A DNA stretch of 64,000 bases, taken from Circinella minor (lineage: Eukaryota > Mucoromycota > Mucoromycetes > Mucorales > Lichtheimiaceae). This document shows, piece by piece, positions 12,670 to 23,580 of the stretch; positions within the stretch are counted from its first letter, which is position 1; each line of letters starts with the position of its first letter. Made by a program: the position numbers and the translations under genes. The notes under the pieces are model-generated. The model saw nothing but the letters and a program-made list of their open reading frames with translations, made no database searches and had not been told where the DNA came from. The DNA lies in assembly GCA_016758965.1 (NCBI GenBank), contig JAEPRB010000128.1, positions 51,267 through 115,266 on the forward strand, in the 5' to 3' direction.

Positions 12670-14568
12670 TTATACTGATGTTTTTAGTTTTTTGTTGGGT
12701 GACTTTTGTAGTCGTGGGAGCACTAAACGTTCCCTGTTTTCATCCATGATGTATTCCACATCGGGTTCGTTATTTTTTTCAAGTATGAGATAATCATGAA
12801 CGGTTTTGATAGACGATTGAACGGTCAGCTATTATAATTAAATAGAACATATGGAATAAGTACCAAGTTTATGTTGTACATACAAAATCAATAAATGCAC
12901 ATTTACCTTGGATTTAAGAGTTAATTTTAATATGGGAAAGAGACCAGATGACATATGTGAAGGGATGGTAGATATCTCGTATTGTGGTGTTGATCGAATT
13001 CTACAGACGTAGCCATTAGGGTTGTCCATCACTAAAACTTTCATTCGAAGGTCTATTGCCAGATACAAAAGAAATGAAAAGCATAATCAGCAAAAGATAA
13101 ACAATATACATTTGAGTAACCGGATAACTTACCAAAATGTGTAAATCCAATTATCCGTAATGCTCGGGTCACGCCCTTGTCGTTGTCGCATTTTGAAGCT
13201 GCATGTAACAGCATACTCTTCATAACCTTTGGGCAGTGCAAATTAGTCTCTACGATCTCCTTTTTTCCAGTCCCTTCATTATCTCCTTTCCCGCATTCTG
13301 CCACTCTGTATTCAACACCATTCTTATATAATACAAGGTCGGGTCTGATAGAAGGTGACTTGGCAGCAATAGCGGTCATTCCAGTTACTGAGCGTTCTTG
13401 ATTATCGATAAAGGTAGTTGCTACTGATCCATTATCCCTATAAATAAAGTTGTAATCATTGTAAATAAAACAGCGCCTGCTGGTGAGGGAACACAACTAA
13501 TAAATGAATTTACCTTCTTGTTTCAATCATTATACCGTCAAAAACCTTATCTAACATGCTCCATACGCGATTGACAAAATCCATCTCCGAGCCATTTTTG
13601 CTAACCCACTCTAGTACTCTGAACCGGTATAGATGAAGAATATCGACCATTGTGTTTTGTAACCAATATAAGTCATAGGCTTTACACGGATTGATGTAAC
13701 CGGATTTTGTGATCCTCTCCCATAATTCATCAAGCAAATCCTGTTCTTCTTCTTCTGTGGTTGTTGTGCTTATGGCTGTTGTTGTTGTTGTTGCTGTTGA
13801 TGATGATAGCAGTTTACGATTATAGGCATCCTTGATAACATTTGTGAGCTCGGAAAACATATTTTTAATCGATTCATCGTATTCACACAACGCTTTCTTG
13901 TCCGTTGACTTAATTTCTTTAAGTTGAGATGAAGTGAAGACAGATTCCCAGCACTTGTCTCCCGTGTCAAGAATAAATGAGTGCGCAAGACTAGATAGAA
14001 TTATTCTAATTAGCAAGAAGGTTTCAATATTAAGAGTATAGTCCGAATTAAGTGAATGTTTATATCCTTACTGTTCATAATCACACTTCGCTCCATATGC
14101 ATAGATTACATCTTCCACTCTAGTACCATCAGCTAAACACCATTTTTTATCATCATCCAACGCCTCAAAGGCTCGTTTATACTCTTCTTTCATATCTGGA
14201 GTCATTTCATAAGAATCGGTTTTCGCACTCTAAAAAAAAAGAAGAAAAAAGTTAATACTTTGAAAAAGTACGGCTCTTCTACAAACGTACAGATGATCGA
14301 GATCGTTTGCCTGATGAAGAAGATGTGGTAGGTTTGGTAGAAGAAGTAGTAGCGTTGTTATTGTTATTTGGAGTTTCAGAAGAAGTGATGTTGTTGTTAT
14401 TACTGGCGATAGGGAGCGTGGTGACTGGACCATCATTATCAATAGGAGTAGAAGTAAGTCCAGGATCGTTGTTTTCGTTGTCGTTGGAAGTAGTAGTAAT
14501 AGTAGTATTGTTATTATTGTTGCTGGGAGAAGTAGTTCTTAATTCGATATTACGAAGAGGAGCGGTAC
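12670..14568 (-). CDS. Superfamily copy A: PD-(D/E)XK-like hypothetical protein
   Basis: Uncharacterised multi-exon gene. Readable exons in order: an Asn/Thr/Ser-rich linker (14568 down to about 14290); DGTRVEDVIYAYGAKCDYEQ, followed by an intron; a long exon with CAHSFILDTGDKCWESVF, a Thr/Glu-rich insert and DFVNRVWSMLDKVFDG; then SIRPDLVLYKNGVEYRVAEC-GK; then RMKVLVMDNPNGYVCRIR; and a last exon ending in ERLVLPRLQ and a basic tail PNKKLKTSV. The PD...E..ECGK arrangement resembles the PD-(D/E)XK nuclease core (inference). Same layout as copies C, E, F and G; this is the most diverged A-type copy. No stop or frameshift was seen within the listed exons. The first exon and start codon upstream of 14568 were not found, so the model is 5'-incomplete. 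Confidence 0.65.
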
Positions 14569-15139
14569 CTGTATGTTTTACAAGAATTAAAATAATAATA
14601 ATAATACTTTCCTTAATTACTCATTCAAACCTTGGTTGCATATATTTATGCTCAAGGAGTACTAAAGTACAGCCAATAATAAAAAAAGCATAAGCATAAC
14701 CGCAGTTGTTCCAAGGTTTGACGCTCTCTGTTGTGATGTTTTGACATGCGAAGCGTACCAGCTGCCATCCATAACGAGATCGACATCAGTCAAAGACTAA
14801 TTTCGATAAAAATCTTATCGAGTGCTTTTGTGGACGCATTCCTCTCGCTTAGGCACGGATCTCCCTTCAAGATTCATACAAATGGAACGACTTTATTATG
14901 CTACACCTTTAAACTGAAAAACAGCGGGTGTTCCGTGTGGCAGATAGGGCATTCGTCTTCTTGAATTTCATTTATATTCCACTCAAGGGTTGTCACAGCA
15001 ACAGAAGCCAAAGAAAAAAAAAGAGACATCCTTCCAGCCAGCGGTTTTTTTAAACCTGTGATTAATTAAAACTGGTCTGGCAATACCACACAGACCTTTT
15101 TTTTGCACTTCCCAAATTTCTTATTCCTCTTATTCCATA
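14569..15139. promoter_or_regulatory. Region between copy A and gene B
   Basis: Divergent arrangement: it contains the unresolved 5' end of copy A and the promoter of gene B. A stretch at about 14750-14960 is less AT-rich and might hold the missing first exon of copy A on the minus strand (MDGSWYASHVKTSQQR is open there), but no splice link was established. Confidence 0.3.
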
Positions 15140-17127
15140 ATGCCACCTAAAAGAAAATCATCAACAACTAGAGCAGCACCAGCTAAGTCAAGAGCAACAG
15201 GAAAAGTATCAAAACCAGTCGCTGGTAAAAGATTAGAAAAACTTAATATCAATCAACCCAAAATCAAAAATGTACCAGAAGGATTTCTCCTTTGCCCGAT
15301 ACCCGATTGGCCACTTCCTGCAAAACTAGTCGACAAAATCTCACCAAACAAGATAGCCAACTGTTCGGCGTCTGATGCTTTAAAACGAATACAGGAAGGA
15401 TTTCAAGCTGTGCAAAATGCCGATGTTACTGATCAATTTTCCCGATATGCAGAAAACTGTCTTCAATATTCTCGCCAACCTGAATTCGAACGATCATTCA
15501 TTCCACTTTACGAAGCAAGAAAAGCAAGACTTAAAGACAAAAATTTGAAAAAGTGGGCGGCGAAATTATTAGAACATGGCATAAATAATGCTGGTGAAAT
15601 CACTGAACAATCGATGGATCTACTGAAAGATTGCACTTTAATCCATATGAATAGTAGGTATTATTCTATTATTATTACTATTTTTTTTCGATATTCGTCC
15701 AAACTAATAGTATTTCAAATATCTTTTAAAAGGTCAAGAAGACGAATATAAAGAAGATACGCCGCTTGCAGATGAAAGTTTTAATGAAGATGATTCACTA
15801 GAGGTAGGTTAAAATAAGCATGTTATCTTGAGGTTGGGTTGGGATATATCATTTAAAAAGTAAATCATGGAATGTACTAATCAAAAATGCCATACAACAG
15901 ATTTCAGATGACACTGATAATGATGATGATGATGAACCATTATTATCCAATTATCATCATTCACCATACAAACCAAAACTCACGATCCAACAAATTACTG
16001 AAGCCAAGTCTCGATGTTATATAGCGTTTTCATCAATGGCGGAAACGTCCATCCATCCACCAACTCGATCAATATTTCATCGATACAAACAACAGCAAGA
16101 AAGTTTGGAAACTTTAAAATCGTCACAACTTATATATAAAGAATTGATAAATATTTTGGATGAAACGATCGATTTTGAAGATTTTCCAATGAACGTATGG
16201 AAAATGTATGGGAACTCTACAAGTTGGGAACTCTCGGCAGCCAAGGACCTTGTTAGGGTGATTTCATTGACACTTACAGATTTTTGGGGGATGGCAAGCA
16301 GAAAAAACTTTGACACGAAGCAAGAGCGATCTTTTTGGGTGGAGACCATTGTCCCAATGTTCAAATATCTTGCTACCACAAGCAATTTACTTGTATTCTC
16401 ATGGTAAGCAGCAAGATCAAAATATTATTTATTGTTTGGAGGGTGTTATCCATTAAAGGTGATTATACTAATCATAAATGTAAAGGTGTGAGAGTTTAGT
16501 GCATAGCCATTTACAAAGTCAAGTCGTGCCAGGTGTATGGAATAATACAACTAATAAATTGTTTGCGGATGGTCTTGGGCGTTGTGAAGGATTTGACATT
16601 ATTATAATGGAGTCATCGGGTGGTTATGAGAAAGAAAATCTTAATCATTCCATGGATGACACTTGGAAACTAATCATGATGCTCACTGATTCGCTTCGTC
16701 AAGAACTAATTAAATGTCAAGATGCTAAATATGAAGATGCAAAAGGATTGGCAACGTATGGCATTCAATGTATCTGTGATACAATCACACTCATGAAGAC
16801 AACAATGTTTGATGCACGACGTTGGCAAGTTATTGAAGTTCGCAGTGCTAAGGTTCCGGTAAAATGGAATAATCGTTCGGGATTCACGCGTGTATTCGAA
16901 TTGATATTAACACTTCATGTATGCATTTTTTTTAATTATTATACTACTTTACTTTAAGGCAGCTCATGGATCTCACATATTCGCATATTCTTTTATTATA
17001 GATGGAATTGCTTACACAGAAGACTTTAAAAACATTGCTGAAGAGACAACATGACCATTTAGTTGATGTAAACCAAAAGGAAACTGTCCGATTTTGTCTT
17101 CAAAACTCGGGAATCTTGGAAGCATAA
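15140..17127 (+). CDS. Superfamily gene B: hypothetical protein with DG...E-x-S-G core
   Basis: Five or six exons, all open. The N-terminus is a basic Lys/Arg/Ala-rich stretch (MPPKRKSSTTRAAPAKSRAT), probably a nuclear or DNA-contacting tail. A helical region (DALKRIQEGFQAVQNADVT) and a short Asp-rich linker follow. The main domain reads WELSAAKDLVRVISLTLTDF, then LFADGLGRCEGFDIIIMESS-G, NHSMDDTWKLIMMLTDSLRQ, LATYGIQCICDTITLM and RRWQVIEVRSAKVPV, and the end reads KETVRFCLQNSGILEA. I know this pattern as a family of unnamed proteins widespread in Mucorales; no function is known to me. Asp-Gly followed by a hydrophobic strand and Glu-Ser-Ser could be a nuclease-type active site (inference), and the layout parallels copies A and E. 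A 3' fragment of a paralogue lies at 31.86-32.33 kb. Confidence 0.75.
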
Positions 17128-17765
17128 ATATTCGATAGTAACTCTCATAAATCATTTCAAACCCAATAAAGGCATACCTATATACAGAAGCAACATTCTT
17201 TTTTTTACCACTTCATTTTCTATTCCTTTTCTATAATAAACTATGATAGCATGATAGTGATTGGAAAAAAGTAAATATATATATATATGTCTTTTATGTA
17301 ATAATGTTTGTCGTATTCTATCAACCATACTCCGTATCTCCACATTACATAAGAAATAAATCTTAACGTCATATCCCAATATGGAAATATAAATCTCAAT
17401 TCTAAAAAGGAAGTTGTTATGACGCAAATACTTCATGCGCAAATACTTCATGCGCAAAAACAAAACGCAAAACCATTGGCGCAAAATCACTGACGCAAAT
17501 TGGTTCCCCAGACAACGCAAAATCTTTTTATATGTGACGCAAAATTTCCATTCTCATTGACGCAAAATTATTTCAGCCTGGCGCAAATAATTTGGAAAAA
17601 ACCTGTATTATTGGGTGTATTATCTATCACCTCTATTGCCGACTAGATCATAGTGGCTTAAAGAACCAAAGTGGTAAACTTGAGCTGTATAAGTCTCAGA
17701 GTATTAAATACTAGCCGAGCTTAATAAATAAAAATTAATTTCTTTTTTTTTTCACTTTCACTGTA
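17128..17765. other. Intergenic region around the heptamer array
   Basis: Apart from the RCGCAAA array, this holds the 3' side of gene B and the 3' side of pseudogene C. The open frame on the minus strand across it is created partly by the repeats and shows no protein features. Confidence 0.4.
17422..17587 (+). repeat. Phased array of ten RCGCAAA heptamers
   Basis: ACGCAAA or GCGCAAA occurs at 17422, 17437, 17452, 17465, 17479, 17493, 17515, 17537, 17560 and 17581, all in the same orientation. The spacing is 13-15 bases for the first six and 21-23 bases for the last four. The surrounding bases are only partly conserved, so this is not a simple tandem repeat. It resembles subterminal transposase-binding repeats or iterons. 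Confidence 0.75.
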
Positions 17766-19560
17766 TCAACCCTGATTTGATAAATAAACCATTATAGAAC
17801 TTGGTCTTGGTCTATAAAAATCTTGTTTCCTTACTTCATTTTCAACTTCATATTTAGAACTATTTGTAAAATAGCTGTTTATATAGTTTTTACAAAGTTG
17901 CTGGCATTGGTTGGGTGATGGAAAAAACTTGCGGGCGACAATAACGCGAGCTACATACCCTTTCAGTGAGTCCATCACCACTGGTAACACTTTCAGGCCT
18001 GCAATTAAATCATCACGAATAATCAGTAAAATATACATTTTGAACTAGTTTTATACATACATAATACATGTTATTCAATTCGGAAAATAATAAAAAAACT
18101 TACCACTATATGATAAGAAGACCACATGTTTTAAGCCCCTCAAATGAGTCCAGCATCCTATGGACAGGATACAAAGGATATTCTTTTTAAGGTCTTGCGT
18201 GCTTTCATCCCTAACTCGAGCAAAGTTTTTGTATTTGAAACGTCTCGTTCTTTTCCAGCTTCACATGTACCGTATCATAAGAACTTGGTTGTAAAGATGA
18301 GATTAGTTATAGTCCCAATTGCTCCTCGCGACACTGGACTTGCAGCAGCTAATGTTCTTTGGCGGTTCATACATTCGGCTGTTGCTTCGGACACATATTC
18401 ACCACTAGAAGTTGAAAAATTTAAAAAGGAGTAAATCGCGCAAGCCATTGATTAATCCGAAATTTTTGATAATAACTAGAAAATGATTACCAAATAACAA
18501 CATCTAGCTATCAAATCAAGAGTCGATCAATTATCCAAGTCCTCTTCCTGAGGTCGGATACTGTTTTATAATTTTCACAAACACTTTGTACATAGTAATG
18601 TATCAATGCACCGGGTGACAAAGATACGTACCCAGTGCATTAACGGTTGGCGAAAGGGATGGAAGTGATGTTTGGTGTCTTCTTCCCGAAAAACATTTGG
18701 TGTTCTCTATATACGTATAGCAATTACTAATTGATTAATTAAATGCTGCTCGCTTTTCTACTGTATAATAATAATAATAGTAATAATGGTATACTGTATA
18801 TATAATAAACGAATTACCAAGGACTTATAGTTATTCAAATATTCCAAAACTTTTTTTGGTACGTAGTCCATGAATGCTCGGCTCTTTTTCTAATTCTATC
18901 TCATCGAGCTCTTGGTCTATAAGACCATGCGCAACGGGAGTCGCCAAAAACTCGATTCACTAAATTTAGTGAATTTCCTTTGCCCCCAAATGAACCACCA
19001 AGAGTAATTTTTTTTCCAATGATTCCCAGTGGTGTTCAATATCATGATGTGTACCGGGCTATCATAAATTATGTATGGGGTTAGAAATGGATGTATAATA
19101 ATAAAAAAGAATTATCAAAGAAATCCAACGAAGCTGAAGATATAAACACTTACTGTTCATAATAATTACAGCCCAAAGCAAATTCTTTCAATTTTCAATT
19201 CGACAATGGTACCAGTTGACAAAGTCCAGAAAAGACTCGTGGTCCAATGTCTCAAACATTTTATCAAAATCGTTGAGCTCTTTTCTAATGAGGCTGTGCT
19301 TTGTGTTTTTGGTGCCACTGTTGCTCTTTTTTTGTAGTGCTCTCTGTTTTGCTAATACATATCATATTTGCTAAAGTGAAGTTGTTTGTATGACCATTCA
19401 AATACACAACAACATCATCTTTTTTCATGTTCAAATAATTTGAGCATAAAGCTTCTGAGATAGAAATAACAATACGAAGTTTATTGGGGCCTTGAAGTGT
19501 TACATATGGATGAATTACGTTTGAGTAGTGAACAGGCTTCTCGTGCATTTCATTTTCTTA
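17766..19560 (-). pseudogene. Superfamily copy C, decayed
   Basis: Readable remnants run leftward in the same order as copy E. ELNDFDKMFETLDHESF lies near 19.24-19.29 kb and is followed by a one-base insertion, so the frame of the next block is lost. SPVHIMILNTTGNHWKKNY is near 19.01-19.07 kb. LMHWVRIFVTRCIDTLL and YKTVSDLRKRTWI, in different frames, lie near 18.53-18.64 kb. The core block near 18.2-18.4 kb reads GEYVSEATAE... then IGTITNLIFTTKFL, a TGA stop, YGTCEAGKERD. GLKVLPVVMDSLKGYVARVI follows at 17.92-18.0 kb. The stop replaces the first Glu of the E-x-G-x2-E motif. At least two frameshifts plus one nonsense codon make it a pseudogene. The N-terminal open frame at 19285-19548 has no clear match in copy E and may not belong. 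Confidence 0.8.
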
Positions 19561-19779
19561 TGATTTATCCTAATATATATTAAAAGTATAATTTAATATT
19601 TACATTGATGAATATACATGTCTTACTTTGTGTGTTAAAGTCAAAGAGAAAAGATAGAGTGCCAAATGGAATTTTTTTTATATTTATGTACCACAACCAA
19701 ATCTTTATTTGAAGCAGCCTTTAAGAAACGGGATGACCAAACCAACTCGAAAAAAATGAGACGAGAATAAGGTCTCAAC

Positions 19780-20330
19780 AGATTGATACTACTGTTTATA
19801 TCTCAGATATCAACAGGGTTCTCTCCTGGGGCGATTTTTCTGGTACCAAAAAAAAAAAATCGCTGTAAAGTTTCTGGTAATCCATGGATATTGTGCTCTT
19901 GTTTTTGTTTCTTCGATTTTATTTTATCCATCTCATGTGGAGTACCAGTTTCAATAGTTGTTGCTAGATATCTAATATCAGATTATATTTTTATTTATGT
20001 GGTTAGAAATGAATGTGTAATAAAAAAAAAAGAAACAAAACAACCAAACAATACCAAAAACTTACTGTTCATAGTCACAAGTCAAAGTGAACTTTTTTTA
20101 ACTTTGTTTCTTTGCTTCCGCAACGATACAAGTTAGAAAATTACATAAAGTCACGTGGACCCAATGCTTAAAGCATATTCTTATAATAGCCATGTCCTTT
20201 TCTGTTAGCTTGTGATATATAATATCTGTTCTTATTGTTGAAGTAATAGTGATAGTAAATGGTGAAGTTGTACACTTTCCATTTTATTGTCGGTATTGAC
20301 CAAAAAGAATCACTGGATAAATGATTCTAA
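19780..20330 (-). pseudogene. Superfamily copy D, 5' fragment
   Basis: A Thr/Ile-rich linker and KLTEKDMAIIRICFKH, then a block ending KFTLTCDYEQ followed by a donor site, match the exon of copy E that ends in CNYEQ. Further down, GTPHEMDKIKSKKQK and HGLPETLQRFF correspond to the TPDELNEIEAEKE and QLPKVVLQY segments of copy E. Frames are interrupted by stops, and nothing of the core domain is seen. It lies head to tail with copy C, as if two copies had been tandem. Confidence 0.6.
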
Positions 20331-21480
20331 ATGTAGTACCATTGAATATACAACGTATCGTTATTAACACGTTTTATAATAGCACTATGTAGATGCTATT
20401 TGAAAGTCACTTTATTGGCAACATCACTTTATACTTTGTTGGATGATAAACATAAAAAAGTAAATAAAGGTAATAAGTTGAAGTACAGGATGTTGAAAGA
20501 AATTATTATACTTGAATTCAATAACTGGGGGTTAAAGACAGCAAGTTTAATCAATAAGAAAAAAAGTACTTGTAAGATGGATAAAAAACAACATTTTTTT
20601 AGATACGTAATAATAGTACGTAGTTAAAATAAGTCTAACGAACTTAAAAGTATCCATAGTATTAGCTATTGTGGAAAATGAAGGGGAAGTTGAAAAGAAT
20701 AAGAAAAAGGTAGAAATTGATAGAAAAAGAGTGAACACGTGTTTATGTGTGTTTTGTTTATAAACAAGCCAGACTCTCCTTAAATATATACATATATATA
20801 TTTGTACTAATAAAAGAGAAAGGTTACATATATTATTAAAGGGAACCTGTATGAGTTTTTCTTTTATAAAGTACAAGTGTGACTATATGTCTAAAGAACG
20901 TATTATTATATATATAAGAAGAAGAAAAAAAGAAGGATGATAAATGTGCACTCAAAATCTTATGGTGGAAAATATGGAATCCCTCTCCCTTTTTTTTTCG
21001 TATTACGTACGATATGCAACTTAAATTGATAAATGATTGACTACTACTGATCTTCACGCTCAATACATCAAACTCAAACTATATGCATCATTATAGGTAC
21101 GAACCTTCGCATCTTCGTGTGTTCGACAACCCCTTTTGTTTCCCTTCGTGCCAAAACCCCCTCCGGGACTACAGTTTGGTGGCTCGTTAGGCACAAGCCC
21201 CCAAATCTTCTTGATGATTTTTTTTTTCAAAAAGAAAAATTCACAATAACATTAAGGTTAGCATTAACCGATAGATTGGTGTTTTAAATTTGGGTTATTT
21301 TTCAAGGATGCTCAAGAAACCACAATAGGTAGCACATGCATAATATTGACCTGCTGATTATGGGCCTATAAGATAAGCTTTGGATCAAGTTATTATTTTT
21401 AACTGCCGTCACTTTTAACTTTGTTGTTCCTTGGTTCTTTGTCAAGACAGTCTCTTTCATTCCCACCCACGTCAACTACA
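20331..21480. other. Intergenic region, no intact gene
   Basis: Very AT-rich with T runs and (TA)n patches. Open frames here are low-complexity Phe/Ile/Ser or Lys runs. A GC-richer structured segment at 21100-21194 stands out. The final part is the promoter of copy E. Confidence 0.4.
21100..21194. repeat. GC-rich segment with nested inverted repeats
   Basis: CGAAC (21100-21104) pairs with GTTCG (21121-21125). GTGCC (21148-21152) pairs with GGCAC (21190-21194), and inside it CCAAA pairs with TTTGG. The segment is much more GC-rich than its surroundings. No RNA gene family was recognised. Confidence 0.3.
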
Positions 21481-23580
21481 ATGACATCTTACCAACAGGG
21501 TATGTTTGTCAAATCTCGAATTGTTTTGAATGAAAATATGTATTGTAAACACAACTAACTCTTATAGATATATATATACATAGTTATCGAAGAATATATT
21601 TTAAATCATGAAAATCAGCCTTTGACCTTGGCTAAATTCATTGAAGACAAAACTTCTTTTATTGTTTCTAAAATTGCTCTAGGAGAAGATGTCAAGTCAG
21701 TTTGGTCAGAACGTTTCCAAGATGTTGCCTTGGTTAACAAAATGAATGTGGTATGTAATTTTTTTTAAAAAAAGGATCGCTGCACTGAAATTTTTTTTTT
21801 TTTTTTTTTCATTTCGACACTACTATCTTTTTTTGACTTTTGACGCGAAAGTATTCACCATTATGCATTTGGAGGGGGGATTACCCAAATGGGTAAGTGG
21901 GGAAGAAATTTCGCGTTATGATCAACTATCGGAAGAAAAAGGACTTTTTCTTTTAAATCATAAATATTAAATTCTACACCTTTGAAATATATTAGAATAA
22001 ATCACATCCTAATTGGAATGCATTAAATAATGCTTATAAAGAATATTTAAAACAAAATACTGAAAACCATGCTCAACCAGAACAACCAATACCTGTACCT
22101 GTACCTACAAAAAACACTACCACTAAAACTAGCACCTCCAATAGTAGCAGTGATAACAGCACCATAGACAGCAGCAAGAACACATCTTATCGATTAACAA
22201 AAGACGAACTTTATAATTTCGAAAAGATGTTTGAAGGATTGGATCAAAAATCTTTTTGGACCTTGTCAACTGGTACCGTTGTCGAATTAAAGATGAAAGA
22301 ATTTGCTTTGAGTTGTAACTATGAACAGTAAGTTTTTTATGTCATCAGGTCGTTCGGCTCTTTTTTATTATTATTATACATTCATTTTTAACCACATACA
22401 TAATTAAATATGATAGTCCGGTCCATTCCATGATTTTAGATACCAACGATAATCTTTGGAAAAATTACTTTACCCCTGATGAATTGAATGAGATAGAAGC
22501 GGAAAAAGAACCTACTTTCCATCAACTACCAAAAGTAGTTTTACAGTACTTAAATAACTACAAACTCTTGGTAACTTTTCTTTTTATTTCTTGAAATGGG
22601 AACAAAAAAAAGAGGGTTTTAATTAACTAGTAATTGTTATAAATATAGAAAACATTGGATGATATGTGGGAAGAAGGAATTAAGCACCACTTTCATCCTG
22701 TTCGTCAACCGTTGATGTATTGGGTACATACTTCTGTCATCCGTTGTATTGACATATTATTACAGAATGTTCACAAAAAATATAAAACAGAAGCTGACCT
22801 CATGAAGAGGATTTGGATACTTATTGACTGTTGCTTTGATGAAGGAGAATTAAATGTTATATGGTGAGTATATTCTTTATTGGTATTATTGAAGATTCCA
22901 GACATTAATGAATGATTATTTCTTCATATATTTAATCTCTAGTGACGAACATAAGCAAACATTACCTGATATAAGACCATCGTCACGATCCAGAACCAAC
23001 CTCCTCTTCACTACCAATTTTTTGGAATATGGTACATGTGAAGCTGGAAAAGAAACAGATATGAAATTCTTAAAGACTTTGAGGGGTATGCTTTATATTC
23101 TATCAGCAGAATGTCCGACTCGTTTGAGGGACTTGAAAACATGTGGTTTGATAATAAGTGGTAAGCCTTTTATTAATTTTAGTATTATTTTTTGAATTGC
23201 ATAACATCTATATTATGTATGTATAAAACAATATCAAAAGGGTGGTTACTGATATTCATGGTGATTTAATTATAGGATTAAATATGTTGCCAGTGGTGAT
23301 AGATTCACCAAAAGGGTATATAACCCGTGTTTGTCGTCCAGAAAATTTTTCCCACCACCCTACCAATGCTAGCAATTTTCTAAAAAACATAAGAGCTATT
23401 TTACAAATAGTATTGAGTATGAAGTTGACAATGAAAGAAGTAAACGAGGTGATAGATAGTACACCTAATAATATAACATTTGGGTCGCGTCGAAAAATGA
23501 TCTTGCCACCATCTTTCGTACCAGATACGGCATTTAAATCACAAAAAAAAAGAAAGGCAGACGATGACAATTTTGAGTAA
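21481..23580 (+). CDS. Superfamily copy E: PD-(D/E)XK-like hypothetical protein
   Basis: Best-preserved copy, about eight exons. MTSYQQ starts the frame; then VIEEYILNHENQPLTLAKFI and HPNWNALNNAYKEYL; a Ser/Thr/Asn linker; RLTKDELYNFEKMFEGLDQ and TVVELKMKEFALSCNYEQ, followed by an intron. Next are SPVHSMILDTNDNLWKNYF, TPDELNEIEAEKE, MYWVHTSVIRCIDILLQN, YKTEADLMKRIWILIDCCFD and then the core RSRTNLLFTTNFLEYGTCEA-GKETD. After LKTCGLIISG an intron of about 115 bases joins GLNMLPVVIDSPKGYITRV. The tail ends RKMILPPSFVP and KKRKADDDNFE, a likely nuclear signal. I do not recognise a named family. The hydrophobic strand followed by E-x-G-x2-EAGK suggests a nuclease-like core (inference); the canonical Asp is Asn here (TNLLF), whereas copies F and G keep Asp. 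No frameshift found. Confidence 0.7.

Noticed and set aside
14307..14693. Plus-strand hydrophobic Val/Leu-rich frame
   Set aside because: Antisense of the Asn/Thr-rich linker of copy A; not a membrane protein.
17152..17520. Minus-strand frame with a repeated RMKYL unit
   Set aside because: The repeat comes from the RCGCAAA array; there are no splice or domain signs.
18144..18434. Plus-strand open frame of 96 codons
   Set aside because: Antisense to the conserved core of pseudogene C; the minus strand carries the homology.
20547..21063. Phe/Ile/Ser-rich frames on the minus strand
   Set aside because: Low-complexity translation of A/T runs.
21100..21194. A tRNA or rRNA fragment in the GC-rich segment
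   Set aside because: No cloverleaf with acceptor and T-loop consensus could be drawn, and no rRNA core sequence is recognisable.
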